Shown piece after piece: positions 9,113 to 18,086 of a stretch of 44,494 nucleotides of DNA. Source of the stretch: Bacteroidia bacterium (GTDB lineage Bacteria > Bacteroidota > Bacteroidia > Chitinophagales > Chitinophagaceae); contig JAUIBA010000032.1 of the NCBI GenBank assembly GCA_030427635.1, positions 1 through 44,494 of the forward strand. Reading direction: 5' to 3'. A program made the position numbers and the translations under genes. Positions within the stretch are counted from its first letter, which is position 1; the number at the start of each line of letters is the position of its first letter. The notes under the pieces were generated by a model. That model ran no database searches. It saw nothing but the letters and a program-made list of their open reading frames with translations, and was not told the origin of the DNA.

Positions 9113-10171
9113 ATGCATTGCTTATGGCACACATGTGCCGGCATGGAATCAATGCTCAGAAAAAAGATATCGATTGTCTATATGATAATCGTTGTTGTAG
9201 CCGGTTGTGCAGCCAGTGTCCTGGCTATTGACTATATGCATAAAGGCCGGCATAGTGCAGCTATCAATACAGAAGATAATGCTGCAATAGCCCCTACCTG
9301 CGGGTATTCTTATTCACGCGTGGAGGGATTCAGGTACATAAAACCATTATTTATGGTTGAGCCCACCTGTGAGTCTGTGTCATTTCTGCCGCTAAAAAAG
9401 TCGCTCGACAGATATCTTACTGCTGCGAAGGAAAAAGGACAGCTGAGAAGCGCCTCTATATATGTAAAAGACTTCACATCAGATGACTGGATGGCCTATA
9501 ACCCTGATGCCAGTTATCACCCCGGGTCTCTGTTTAAAGTAGTGACCATGATATCTCTCTACCGAATGGCAGAGAACACCCCATCCATCATGTCCATGAA
9601 AGTGACCTGCCCGGCAAAATACATCCCAGCCGAAAAGCTCACCTTTGAATCAAGGCATACAGAACCTGGCCATACATACACGGTACAGGAACTGCTTAGA
9701 AATATGATTGTTTATTCAGACAATGATGCCACCACCCTGCTGCACAACCATATCAATAAAAATATTTTCAGAAACGTATTCTCTGACCTCAGACTACGCA
9801 AGCCAGACTCAATACCCGAAACAGACTATGAGCTTTCTGTAAAAGAATATTCCCGGTTTGTGAGCGTTCTTTACGAGGGAGGCTATCTGAGCATACCTTC
9901 AAACGAGGCAGCGATGTCATTGCTCTGCGATGCCGAGTTTCATGAGGGTATCACAAAGCAGCTGCCGTCAGATATTACCGTTGCACATAAATATGGAGAG
10001 TCAGCATCAGGTGACATCAAAGAGTTGCATGAATCTGCAGTCATATACATGAATAATCATCCATACCTGATTACTGTTATGACCTCCGGACATAACACAG
10101 AAGACCTTGCACCTGTACTATCTGATGTTTCTAAAATGGTGTTTGACCATATGACAGCCTCCGGCTCATAA
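9113..10171 (+). CDS. Membrane-anchored serine hydrolase, beta-lactamase/transpeptidase fold
   Basis: 352 aa from the first ATG. In-frame ATGs at 9143 and 9152 put a basic stretch (LRKK) directly before the hydrophobic segment and are better candidates. The segment at about residues 19-40 is a signal anchor; VAGC inside it could also act as a lipobox. The catalytic module has all three class A-like elements: SxxK at S139-LF-K142, SDN at 202-204, and KYG (293-295) in the position of KTG. The omega-loop glutamate used for deacylation in true class A beta-lactamases is not apparent. This argues for a peptidoglycan- or other peptide-acting hydrolase (PF13354-like) rather than a resistance enzyme. 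The active domain should lie in the periplasm. It is transcribed alone and converges on the DUF6265 gene with a 3-base gap. Confidence 0.8.
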   Translation: MHCLWHTCAGMESMLRKKISIVYMIIVVVAGCAASVLAIDYMHKGRHSAAINTEDNAAIAPTCGYSYSRVEGFRYIKPLFMVEPTCESVSFLPLKKSLDRYLTAAKEKGQLRSASIYVKDFTSDDWMAYNPDASYHPGSLFKVVTMISLYRMAENTPSIMSMKVTCPAKYIPAEKLTFESRHTEPGHTYTVQELLRNMIVYSDNDATTLLHNHINKNIFRNVFSDLRLRKPDSIPETDYELSVKEYSRFVSVLYEGGYLSIPSNEAAMSLLCDAEFHEGITKQLPSDITVAHKYGESASGDIKELHESAVIYMNNHPYLITVMTSGHNTEDLAPVLSDVSKMVFDHMTASGS

Positions 10172-10174
10172 ATA

Positions 10175-10693
10175 TTAATGTGCCAGCAAAGTGAGCCCGA
10201 ATGACTCCCGGGTTTCCACTCCGTTTACAGTTCCTGATATAGATGCTTCAAGTGAAGTATCAGACAGCCTGCGATATGTGATACGGGTGGGGAAGTCATG
10301 CGCAGGGTTCTCAAATACAAAAGAATCGCCCACTGCTGCAGTAAGCCGGAACGGTACCGGCATACCGCCATTCTGCTCTTTTACCGTTGGTATATACATC
10401 AGGTCACTCCCCTGCATTTCCAGCACTATGTTTTCAGACACCGCAGTATCTGTCCCTGCTATAAATCCGCCACGGCCTTTCATCGTATTACCATCCCGCT
10501 CCCACTGCTCAAATACAATACCACCCGGTGTCACCTGCTGCCACGTACCTGTAAGCCAGTGCATATCACTTACAGATAATTTATGCACTTCAGTTACATT
10601 TTCTTCTTTTGAAGTTTCCTGCTCACTTCCACAGGAGCCAAGTATCAGTAAAAACATCCCGGGTACTATCAGGCGACCTATATGTCTGATCAT
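10175..10693 (-). CDS. DUF6265 family lipoprotein
   Basis: 172-aa protein with a lipoprotein signal: MIRHIGRLIVPGMFLLILGSC, lipobox LGSC with the lipidated Cys at residue 21. The mature part starts with an acidic, flexible stretch. It then has the DUF6265 pattern WLTGTW (residues about 46-51), FEQWERDGNTMKGRGG, and a C-terminal FENPAHDFPTRITYRR. This is a lipocalin-like small beta-barrel family of unknown ligand (family knowledge). It is presumably tethered to a membrane in the periplasm. It converges on the serine hydrolase and diverges from the SanA-like gene. Confidence 0.85.
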   Translation of the reverse strand: MIRHIGRLIVPGMFLLILGSCGSEQETSKEENVTEVHKLSVSDMHWLTGTWQQVTPGGIVFEQWERDGNTMKGRGGFIAGTDTAVSENIVLEMQGSDLMYIPTVKEQNGGMPVPFRLTAAVGDSFVFENPAHDFPTRITYRRLSDTSLEASISGTVNGVETRESFGLTLLAH

Positions 10694-10802
10694 AAATTAT
10701 ATGTTTCCAGCAAAAATAGGTCACAGGACATTCCCGGGATTGTATAAAACCGACAATAACCACACATATGCTGCAGCGTGCATTGGCATAGAATAAAGTA
10801 TA

Positions 10803-11474
10803 TTGCAGACAGTAATGGCAACTATACTCAGAAAATGGCTCCGCGTCCTGATACCTGTGTCAGTAATACTGATCGTAGCTGTGATATGGTTTGCCAACAG
10901 GCTTGTTGTAAATACTACTGCCGCCCAGATATATAGTGATGTAAAGGCCATTCCGCACAATAAAGCCGGCCTGCTACTGGGTACTGCAAAGTATATGGAC
11001 CGCTCCCGAAACAAGCTAAACCCATACTATACACACCGCATAGATGCTGCCGTAGCACTCTATATGGCCGGTAAAGTAGATTACATCATTGTAAGCGGGG
11101 ACAATGGCACCATGTACTATAATGAGCCGTTGCTCATGAAAGAAGATCTGATAGCACGGGGTGTACCTGCCGGAAGAATTATCATGGACAATGCCGGATT
11201 TCGTACACTGGACAGCATACTACGCTGCAGAGACATATTCGGGCAGTATACATTTACTATTATCTCTCAGCGTTTCCATAACGAAAGAGCCCTCTACATT
11301 GCCAACCATAAAAATGTAGAAGCGGTGGCATTCAATGCTGCCGACGGAGATATGTTTCTGGAGGTAACTATCAGAGAAAAACTGGCCAGAGTAAAGATGA
11401 TGATGGACCTCATATTCAACAAACAGGCAAAGTTCTATGGCGAAAAAATAGACATAGAGCAGATACCCTCCTAA
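10803..11474 (+). CDS. sanA: SanA/YdcF-like DUF218 membrane protein
   Basis: 223-aa protein with one N-terminal membrane helix (about residues 12-31) and a DUF218 domain. Landmarks are GLLLGTAKYMDRSRNKLNPYY (with internal Tyr/Arg residues conserved in SanA), VDYIIVSGDNG, LLMKEDLIARGVPAGRI, NAGFRTLDSILRC and TIISQRFHNERALYIA. SanA in enterobacteria affects envelope barrier function, including vancomycin exclusion at high temperature; the reaction is unknown. The start could be the first ATG or Met5 at 10815. It is followed 59 bases later by the M13 peptidase gene on the same strand, which has its own candidate promoter. Confidence 0.9.
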   Translation: MQTVMATILRKWLRVLIPVSVILIVAVIWFANRLVVNTTAAQIYSDVKAIPHNKAGLLLGTAKYMDRSRNKLNPYYTHRIDAAVALYMAGKVDYIIVSGDNGTMYYNEPLLMKEDLIARGVPAGRIIMDNAGFRTLDSILRCRDIFGQYTFTIISQRFHNERALYIANHKNVEAVAFNAADGDMFLEVTIREKLARVKMMMDLIFNKQAKFYGEKIDIEQIPS

Positions 11475-11504
11475 AATCCCCCTGTATTGCCGTTGCAAAT
11501 CTGT

Positions 11505-11512
11505 TAGATTTG
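11505..11512 (+). promoter_or_regulatory. Candidate -7 box for the M13 peptidase gene, within a small hairpin
   Basis: TAGATTTG matches TAnnTTTG and lies 21 bases upstream of the ATG at 11534. It overlaps an 8-bp inverted repeat (11495-11502 with 11506-11513). The nearest TTG upstream is 15 bases away, shorter than the usual spacer, so the promoter call is tentative. Confidence 0.35.
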
Positions 11513-11533
11513 CCCTCATATTAATCTATATAC

Positions 11534-13573
11534 ATGAACAAGGTTCAATTATCTCTCATAGCAGGTATATGCCTCTTTACTGCGTGCAACAATTCTGAAA
11601 ACAAACAGCAGACGATTAAAGAGGACCCACTTGCCGCACATGCCGACACTACCGTAAACCCGGCCGATGACTTCTTTTCATTTGCCAATGGCAGGTGGCT
11701 GAAAGATAATCCTATTCCTGCCGATGAAGTATCTTATGGCATAGGCCATCTGGTAGATAAAGAGCTACGTGAAAAACTCTTTGCTATAAATGATGCAGCC
11801 GTAAAGGCCCATGAAAAAACCGGCACAGGACAGCTCATAGGCGACTTCTGGTACAGTGCCATGGATACCGCTGCCATAGAGCAGGCAGGCATAGCTCCCC
11901 TACAGCCATTGCTGGCCCGCATAGCACAACTGGCCGACAGAGATGCGCTCCTGGCCTGTGTAATGGACCTGCACCGCATGGGTGTAGATGTTTTCTTCTC
12001 CGGCTATGTGTCGCAGGATGCAAAGAACAGTGATGTACAGGCATATAATATGTGGCAGGGCGGACTGGGCCTCCCCAGCCGCGACTATTACTTTAGCACT
12101 ACTCCCCGCACAGAGAAAATACTGACGCAATATCCCGGCTATATAGCCACCCTGTTCCGGCTTAGTGGCACGGGGGCCGATGATGCTACAGCAAAAGCAA
12201 AAAACATAATAGCGCTTGAGACAAACCTGGCAGCAGCATCGAGAAAGCTGGAAGACCTCAGAGACCCATACAGCAACTATAACAAAATGGCTGTGAGTGA
12301 GCTGGGTAAGCTTACACCGGGTATCAACTGGACACAATACCTGGCACAGCTGGGTGTAAAAGGGGTAGACAGTGTAATAGTGGGCCAGCCGGAGTTTTAC
12401 AAAAAGCTGGCTAAAGTTATAGCCGGAGAGCCTTTGCAAACGCTCAAAGACTATCTGACATTTCATGTAATGCGTGAATATGCTCCCTATCTCAGCACTC
12501 CGTTTGCCGATGCAAACTTTGAGTTTTATAACAAAGCTATACGTGGCGCACAGGAGCAACAACCACGCAACCGCAGGGCGCTGGCTACAGAGCAGAGCCT
12601 GATAGGCGAGGCACTGGGACAGCTCTTTGTAAAAGAGTTTTTCAGCGTACAGGCCAAAGCCCGTTACGAACAGATAGTAGAGAATGTACGTGCGGCGTAC
12701 AAAGTGCGTATAGAAAAGCTGGACTGGATGACACCGGAAACCAAAGAGCGTGCGATACACAAGCTGATGGCCGTGGATAAGAAAGTAGGATTCCCCGATA
12801 AGTGGAAAGACTTCTCTGCCATGAAGATAGACCGCGGCCCCTATGCCATGAATGTGATGCATGCATCAGAATGGTGGTATGACTACCAGATAAATAAACT
12901 GGGTAAACCTGTAGACCGCACCCAATGGGACATGACACCACAAACCTACAATGCATACTATAACGAGTCTAACAATGAGATAGTACTGCCTGCTGCTATG
13001 ATGACCGTACCCGGATATAAAGATGAAGAGCTGGATGATGCCCTGGTATATGGCTATATGGCAGCATCAACCGTAGGTCATGAAATAACACACGGCTTTG
13101 ACGACCAGGGCCGCCAGTTTGACGAAAAAGGCAACCTGCGTGAGTGGTGGTCTGCTGCCGATACAGCAGAGTTCAATAAACGGGCCAATGTACTGGTAGA
13201 ACAGTTTAACAAAATGACCCCGATAGATACCATGCACATAAACGGACGGGCAACACTGGGCGAAAACCTGGCCGACCTGGGTGGTATACTGATAGGGCTG
13301 GACGCATTTAAACAGACCGAGGCATGGAAGAGTAATGTCACAATAGCAGGATACACACAGTTGCAAAGATTCTTTATGGGCTATGCACTGGGCTGGATGA
13401 TGACTCAGCGACCAGAAGTACTGGCCGACAGACTCCTGACAGACGTACACTCCCCTGCCCAATACCGGGTAAATGGTCCGTTCCCCAATGTGCCGGAGTT
13501 CTATGAGGCATTCCACATAAAGCCGGGAGATAAAATGTACCTGCCTGAGAACGAGCGGGTGAAACTATGGTAA
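11534..13573 (+). CDS. pepO: M13 family zinc metallopeptidase, lipoprotein (neprilysin/PepO type)
   Basis: 679-aa enzyme with a lipoprotein signal ending at C18 (lipobox FTAC). The M13 N-terminal domain starts with PADDFFSFANGRWLKDNPIP. The catalytic domain has HEITH at 516-520 and the third zinc ligand at E577 in GENLADLGG. The substrate-side NAYYNESNNEIVLPAA motif is present just before. The C-terminus ends VKLW, in line with the family's terminal aromatic. M13 enzymes cleave oligopeptides; this one should be anchored on a membrane facing the periplasm or outside. Its last 9 bases overlap the end of the convergent acyl-CoA reductase gene. Confidence 0.95.
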   Translation: MNKVQLSLIAGICLFTACNNSENKQQTIKEDPLAAHADTTVNPADDFFSFANGRWLKDNPIPADEVSYGIGHLVDKELREKLFAINDAAVKAHEKTGTGQLIGDFWYSAMDTAAIEQAGIAPLQPLLARIAQLADRDALLACVMDLHRMGVDVFFSGYVSQDAKNSDVQAYNMWQGGLGLPSRDYYFSTTPRTEKILTQYPGYIATLFRLSGTGADDATAKAKNIIALETNLAAASRKLEDLRDPYSNYNKMAVSELGKLTPGINWTQYLAQLGVKGVDSVIVGQPEFYKKLAKVIAGEPLQTLKDYLTFHVMREYAPYLSTPFADANFEFYNKAIRGAQEQQPRNRRALATEQSLIGEALGQLFVKEFFSVQAKARYEQIVENVRAAYKVRIEKLDWMTPETKERAIHKLMAVDKKVGFPDKWKDFSAMKIDRGPYAMNVMHASEWWYDYQINKLGKPVDRTQWDMTPQTYNAYYNESNNEIVLPAAMMTVPGYKDEELDDALVYGYMAASTVGHEITHGFDDQGRQFDEKGNLREWWSAADTAEFNKRANVLVEQFNKMTPIDTMHINGRATLGENLADLGGILIGLDAFKQTEAWKSNVTIAGYTQLQRFFMGYALGWMMTQRPEVLADRLLTDVHSPAQYRVNGPFPNVPEFYEAFHIKPGDKMYLPENERVKLW

Positions 13574-14578
13574 CCCCTGCACACTGCACAGGAATGCCAT
13601 AGTGTCTACCCCATCGGCATAGTCGCTGAGCTGCGGTAGCTGAGACTGCCCGAAAGGAATACGATCTGATGCGACTATAGCCTGAATGTCTTCGCTGCTG
13701 TCCAGCTCATGCAGCAGTGCCTGCCTGTCGGTATAATACCGGTAGTGTAGCACACTCACTGCCGAAAAAGGCAGGTCGTTCTGTACCATAAGCAGTGACT
13801 TGTTGCTCATATAAGGCACCTTATTCAGCAGATACAGCGCCAGGTGATAGTCATAGTTATTCTGGTATTTACTAAAGTCGGCATAGCTGTCATATTTTGA
13901 CAACCGTTGTAATAAACGCTCAAAATTATATCCCTCAGGCACACACACCTGTGTCACATTGCGGCATCCCAAACCATAATACAGATATACATCATCTGCC
14001 AGGGCATCCAGCTCAGCATCTGTCTCACTACCATCCAGTATGGCTACAGATGTTCTGTTCTTTCTGATAATGTGTGGGTATTTGCCAAAGTACTGTTCAA
14101 AATAGCGTGCTGTATTATTGCTACCGGTAGCTATATAGGCATCACAGCCTGTAAGCCGCTCTGCTATTACAATAGCATCCTGTAAGGCAGGCTCCTGTGC
14201 ATATAACCACTGCACTATATGCCGCATCAGTATTTCGTCTTTGGACGATAGCTTCAGCCTCATGTGGTGACCACTTATAAACCCACACAGCATATCGTGA
14301 AACCCTACCATTGGTATATTCCCGGCCATCACTATCCCTACAGTACATGGCAGTGAGGGTAATTTATATGCTTCCAGCCATTGGGCCAGCCTGCCCGGGC
14401 TCAGATATGCCTGAGTTATGCCCGATACTGCCGCTGCAATATGCCCGGTGCTGAACCAGGGATTGCTGTAGCCTGCCATTTCTTTTGCTTCCTGCCATGT
14501 ATCGCTCTGGCCATCCATATGGCGCCCCAGCATTTCCATCAGTTCTATCCTGCGCTCTGGTGTTAATATATGTTCCAT
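13565..14578 (-). CDS. Acyl-CoA reductase (LuxC-like)
   Basis: 337-aa protein of the LuxC/acyl-CoA reductase family as found across Bacteroidota. An NAD(P)-binding part has VGIVMAGNIPMVGFHD (residues 80-95) and KLSSKDE. The likely catalytic cysteine is C205 in YYGLGCRNVTQVCVP. The enzyme class reduces acyl-CoA to aldehyde through a Cys thioester. No LuxD or LuxE partner is adjacent. The divergent ferredoxin gene starts 99 bases away, and this pairing recurs in the phylum (recollection). Its 3' end overlaps the M13 peptidase stop by 9 bases. Confidence 0.88.
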   Translation of the reverse strand: MEHILTPERRIELMEMLGRHMDGQSDTWQEAKEMAGYSNPWFSTGHIAAAVSGITQAYLSPGRLAQWLEAYKLPSLPCTVGIVMAGNIPMVGFHDMLCGFISGHHMRLKLSSKDEILMRHIVQWLYAQEPALQDAIVIAERLTGCDAYIATGSNNTARYFEQYFGKYPHIIRKNRTSVAILDGSETDAELDALADDVYLYYGLGCRNVTQVCVPEGYNFERLLQRLSKYDSYADFSKYQNNYDYHLALYLLNKVPYMSNKSLLMVQNDLPFSAVSVLHYRYYTDRQALLHELDSSEDIQAIVASDRIPFGQSQLPQLSDYADGVDTMAFLCSVQGLP

Positions 14579-14636
14579 TATCTCCTTATTATTATTTACA
14601 ATAACCGGTACAATAGTGTATTTGCATGCGAAGTTG

Positions 14637-14644
14637 TAACTTTG
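14637..14644 (+). promoter_or_regulatory. Candidate -7 box for the ferredoxin gene
   Basis: TAACTTTG matches TAnnTTTG, 33 bases upstream of the ferredoxin ATG. The nearest upstream TTTG (14621-14624) is only 12 bases away, so the -33 element is uncertain. Confidence 0.45.
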
Positions 14645-14677
14645 GCACGATAAAATCCAAATAATTCAGACCAGATC

Positions 14678-15025
14678 ATGGCTATAAAAATAACTGACGA
14701 ATGTATCAACTGTGGCGCATGTGAGCCAGAATGTCCAAATAATGCTATTTATGAGGGTGGTGTAGAGTGGGCTATTGCCGATGGAACATCGGTAAAAGGC
14801 TCGTTCACACTCATGGATGGAAGCACTACTGATGCCGGTGCCCGTCACGAACCCGTAGCAGTAGATACTTACTACATTACCGCTAACAAATGTACAGAAT
14901 GCCAGGGCTTCCATGAAGAGCCGCAATGTGCTGCTGTATGCCCGGTAGACTGCTGTGTACCTGACGATATGTATCAGGAAACAGTAGATGAGCTACTGGC
15001 TAAAAAAGATAAACTGCACCTCTGA
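14678..15025 (+). CDS. 2x[4Fe-4S] dicluster ferredoxin
   Basis: 115-aa electron carrier. The first cluster motif is C9-x2-C12-x2-C15-x3-C19-P. The second is C72-x2-C75-x8-C84-x3-C88-P, with the longer x8 spacing known from YfhL-type ferredoxins. The ~50-residue stretch between the two motifs is longer than in minimal clostridial ferredoxins but usual for the Bacteroidota version. It is soluble and cytoplasmic. The gene is divergent from the acyl-CoA reductase gene, so the two may share a control region; a redox partnership is possible but not shown. A strong stem-loop follows the stop. Confidence 0.94.
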   Translation: MAIKITDECINCGACEPECPNNAIYEGGVEWAIADGTSVKGSFTLMDGSTTDAGARHEPVAVDTYYITANKCTECQGFHEEPQCAAVCPVDCCVPDDMYQETVDELLAKKDKLHL

Positions 15026-15059
15026 TACCGTACTACACTGTAGCTGCTGCAGAAAAAGG

Positions 15060-15099
15060 AAACAGGCTGTTCTGACATTGATGCCGGAACAGCCTGTTT
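15060..15099. terminator. Bidirectional terminator between ferredoxin and DUF6438 genes
   Basis: A perfect 13-bp stem (15060-15072 with 15087-15099) encloses a 14-base loop. It is followed on the plus strand by TCTTTT and on the minus strand by a T-rich run. It sits 34 bases past the ferredoxin stop and 22 bases past the convergent DUF6438 stop, so it can serve both. Confidence 0.85.
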
Positions 15100-15121
15100 T
15101 CTTTTATATACCGGCTCAGCC

Positions 15122-15622
15122 CTACTGCATTTTGGGCATTCCTGTTTTTTTCCACTCTGTGCCTGCATTTTCAGGCTTCTTGCCTATAGCCTCCATCGCC
15201 TCTGCTATCTGTAGCAGGTAATGCGGGCCGAAAGATGAATTGAATATTTTCTGAACACGCTTCTTGCGTCTGTAAGTAATTGTATAGTTAAGCCCTGGCA
15301 GGTCAGGTATCCTGTTTTCGTACATTTCAGTACAGGTATCTACCCTGTACTGCACTATCATATCCATTATCTGTCCTGCCTCTTCCTTACTTATCTTCTT
15401 TTCAAAGATGCCCGTATCAGGGGTAAACCTTTTAGCAGTGTATGTCACAGTACCGTCCCTGTTTATAGCTACCTCATATTCGGGGCACTGACCAAAACAT
15501 ACTGTACGGTGTATGCTTACAGATACTATATCTTTTTTGCACAACTTTTTCTTTTTTGCCTGTCTGGCAAATGATGCCAGAGCGGTAGCAAACAACAAAA
15601 TAACAAGCGCTATTTTCTTCAT
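15122..15622 (-). CDS. DUF6438 domain exported protein
   Basis: 166 aa from the ATG at 15622. This start is preferred over one 42 bases upstream because it gives a clean signal peptide, MKKIALVILLFATALASFA. The mature part starts with a lysine-rich stretch and then has the DUF6438 pattern: VSIHRTVCFGQCPEYEVAI, a DGTVTYTA strand, and later YTITYRRKKRVQKIF. The CFGQCP pair of cysteines is characteristic of the family. The function is unknown; it is presumably periplasmic. Confidence 0.82.
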   Translation of the reverse strand: MKKIALVILLFATALASFARQAKKKKLCKKDIVSVSIHRTVCFGQCPEYEVAINRDGTVTYTAKRFTPDTGIFEKKISKEEAGQIMDMIVQYRVDTCTEMYENRIPDLPGLNYTITYRRKKRVQKIFNSSFGPHYLLQIAEAMEAIGKKPENAGTEWKKTGMPKMQ

Positions 15623-15721
15623 TTTACCTAATTTACGTGCCCCAAAGATAACCGTATAAATCATTAAGAAAACCTGGAATTATTACCAACATACCAGCCA
15701 CCTGCCGGTGCCGATGAAGAA

Positions 15722-16807
15722 TTGTTCTACAAACTGGCTTTAAGCTTCGTTCCGCATGTAGGCTCCCGCACAGGGCGCGCACTACTGGAAAGGTTCGGAA
15801 GTGCAACAGCCATTTTCAAAGCGCCGCTGAAACAACTCACCACTATAGATGGTATTACCGAAGCCCGCGCCCACCTTTTTCGCAGTAGTGAGGTGCTGCA
15901 GAAAGCCGGTAATGAGCTGAACTATGCACTGAAGCATAATGTAGGCATACATGCTATTACAGACAACTATTGCCCCCGTCTCAGCAATTGTGCCGATGCC
16001 CCTGTTGTACTGTACTCACGGGGCAATGTGAAACCTGATGCCGGCAAAGTAGTAGCGATAGTAGGAACCCGCAAGCATACCGACTATGGCCATAAAATAT
16101 GTGAAGACCTTATAGAAGGGCTGGCACAGCTGGATGACATCATTGTAGTAAGCGGACTGGCACTGGGCATAGATGCCATTGCGCACCGCAAATGTGTACA
16201 GATGGGCATACCTACCATAGGTGTGCTGGGGCATGGGCTGGACCGTATATACCCTCCCGGCAACAAAGAGCTGGCCACACAGATGATGGAAAACGGAGGC
16301 ATACTTACAGAGTTCCCATCCGGTACGCTGCCCGATAAGGGCAATTTCCCTATGCGTAACCGTATAGTGGCCGGCATGAGCGATGTGACCATAGTAGTGG
16401 AAAGCCATGAAACCGGAGGAGCGCTGATAACAGCAAAACTTGCCGCCGGATATAACCGTGAGGTAGCGGCATTTCCCGGCAGGGTAAATGACAGTCGCAG
16501 CGCAGGATGTAATAATCTGATACGTAGCAATATTGCTGCACTCATTACCAATGCAACAGACCTCCTGCAGCTCATGAACTGGGACAAAGCGGGCAACCGG
16601 AAAGCAGTACAGCAGCAACTGTTTTTGCATCTTTCTCCCCAGGAGCAGTCTGTAGTAGACCTGCTGCACAGCTGTGACAGTATGCATGCCGATGAGCTAT
16701 TGTACAAGGCTGGCATGTCAGGAACACAACTTGCAGCTACGTTGCTGCAACTAGAGCTTCAGGGAGTAGTAAGAGCCCTTCCCGGCAAGCATTACCGCAT
16801 ACATTGA
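15722..16807 (+). CDS. dprA: DNA processing protein DprA (Smf)
   Basis: 361-aa protein that loads RecA on incoming single-stranded DNA during natural transformation. An N-terminal helical HhH-like part (FYKLALSFVPHVGSRTGRALLERFG) precedes the Rossmann-type DprA core, with VVAIVGTRKHTDYG, VVSGLALGIDAIAH, TIGVLGHGLDRIYPPGN, GNFPMRNRIVAG and ESHETGGALITA. A C-terminal winged-helix part (about residues 300-361) is present. Translation appears to begin at TTG: no ATG or GTG occurs in frame between the TTG and the upstream stop at 15665, and the codons just before it (DEE) read like a continued N-terminus. Its stop abuts the stop of the convergent O-antigen-ligase-like gene. Confidence 0.93.
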   Translation: MFYKLALSFVPHVGSRTGRALLERFGSATAIFKAPLKQLTTIDGITEARAHLFRSSEVLQKAGNELNYALKHNVGIHAITDNYCPRLSNCADAPVVLYSRGNVKPDAGKVVAIVGTRKHTDYGHKICEDLIEGLAQLDDIIVVSGLALGIDAIAHRKCVQMGIPTIGVLGHGLDRIYPPGNKELATQMMENGGILTEFPSGTLPDKGNFPMRNRIVAGMSDVTIVVESHETGGALITAKLAAGYNREVAAFPGRVNDSRSAGCNNLIRSNIAALITNATDLLQLMNWDKAGNRKAVQQQLFLHLSPQEQSVVDLLHSCDSMHADELLYKAGMSGTQLAATLLQLELQGVVRALPGKHYRIH

Positions 16808-18052
16808 TTAGCGTGGCAGCTCATCAGCATGGTCCCGCTGCTGCAGAAAAAAGAACAGGGAAGTGAATATGGCATAAAACAATACCCCATGCTGCCGTAA
16901 CAGAAAAGTCTCTGTAAAGAATGTCACGGTGAGGATAATGAGCAGGTACAGATATAACCTGTTGGCCATAGTTACTGCACGGCCAAAGTGCAACAGCAAT
17001 ACTACCACCAGCAGTATAATACCTGCTATCCCAAACGATAACCAATGTGAGAAATACTGACTGTGAGGGTCAAAGTACCCTACCGCATATCCCCTGTAGA
17101 GTGAGTGGAAGAAATAACGCTGATGCAGTGCCTGTAATAGCCTGCCAGGCCCCACTCCGGTAAGCCAGTAGTGATGCAGCACACTTACATCGGTATCCCA
17201 TATCAGCCGGCGGGTATGTACGGAGTTCTGTGTGATGTTCTCACTTCCGGTACTACCAAAGAGGCCCAGCATTTCTACCGCACGCTGCCGCACAAAAGGA
17301 ATAAATGCAAATGCACCTGCTACTACGGCCCCCATAATACCTGCCGGAAGCAGATACTGCCGCAGCATGGCTCTGTTATGATAAAGAAAGTGCGCCGCTA
17401 TAACCACCAATGCCAGCAGGGGCGACTTTGCAAACAGTGCCAGCAGAAACAGCAGCAGCGTGTACAGTGTCAGATACATGACCACACGCTCCCATTTACG
17501 TACCGGATGCCATATCACCATCGCTATACAGATAGCGAAACTCAGGTACACTCCCATATAGGTAGGATGGATACCTGTAAACGGCTCAAATATCATGCGA
17601 TACCGCACATGTGATAGTGGTATCATTCCCTTATCCGCTATCAGATGATGGTATAAAAAGTCGGCATTGCCCATAATGCACACTATGAGGCAGCCATATA
17701 CGAAATAGCGTAACTGCCCTGCAATAATAGCAGAGAATGGCCGGGATATAATAGCAAAAACCACTGGTAGCAATGCCAGTGAGGTAACACGCTCAGTAAC
17801 ACGGAATGCCGCGGAGCGAAAAGGAGCATCGGTAAGCGCAGCCGCAGCCAGATATAAGAAGTAAGTACTCCCCAGCAGCAGGGCCATCAACATATCTCTA
17901 CGCTGTGGCCGGTATCCCATAGCCAGGGTACGAAACACAAAATATACCGATGTACCTATTGCGGCAAAAACCTGAAGCCGCTGTGGCAGAAATACACACA
18001 GCATCAGTAACCGTGCCATTACCACATCGGTTGGGGTTATTTGTTTCGTCAT
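16808..18052 (-). CDS. O-antigen ligase/polymerase-like membrane protein (Wzy_C family)
   Basis: 414-aa polytopic inner-membrane protein with about ten or eleven predicted helices. The Wzy_C-type core is visible near the C-terminal half. HYWLTGVGPGRLLQALHQR is followed by a loop with GYFDPHSQYFSHWLSFGIAG, the usual (N/D)PH(N/S)QY motif of the periplasmic loop. Members join O-antigen or other glycans to an acceptor or polymerise them; which of these applies cannot be decided here. The glycosyltransferase/ABC run at 22.3-27.5 kb may belong to the same pathway but is not adjacent. Confidence 0.85.
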   Translation of the reverse strand: MTKQITPTDVVMARLLMLCVFLPQRLQVFAAIGTSVYFVFRTLAMGYRPQRRDMLMALLLGSTYFLYLAAAALTDAPFRSAAFRVTERVTSLALLPVVFAIISRPFSAIIAGQLRYFVYGCLIVCIMGNADFLYHHLIADKGMIPLSHVRYRMIFEPFTGIHPTYMGVYLSFAICIAMVIWHPVRKWERVVMYLTLYTLLLFLLALFAKSPLLALVVIAAHFLYHNRAMLRQYLLPAGIMGAVVAGAFAFIPFVRQRAVEMLGLFGSTGSENITQNSVHTRRLIWDTDVSVLHHYWLTGVGPGRLLQALHQRYFFHSLYRGYAVGYFDPHSQYFSHWLSFGIAGIILLVVVLLLHFGRAVTMANRLYLYLLIILTVTFFTETFLLRQHGVLFYAIFTSLFFFLQQRDHADELPR

Positions 18053-18086
18053 GCAGTAGATAATACCTGTAAACTTGTAATTGCTA

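Noticed and set aside
9113..10171. Beta-lactamase resistance gene
   Set aside because: No Glu166-type motif is visible and the protein carries a membrane anchor.
11900..12862. Long open frame on the minus strand inside the M13 peptidase gene
   Set aside because: It is fully antisense to a gene with intact catalytic motifs, and its translation is rich in Cys, His and Tyr with no domain.
16016..16716. Two open frames on the minus strand inside dprA
   Set aside because: Antisense shadows of a well-supported gene; no motifs.
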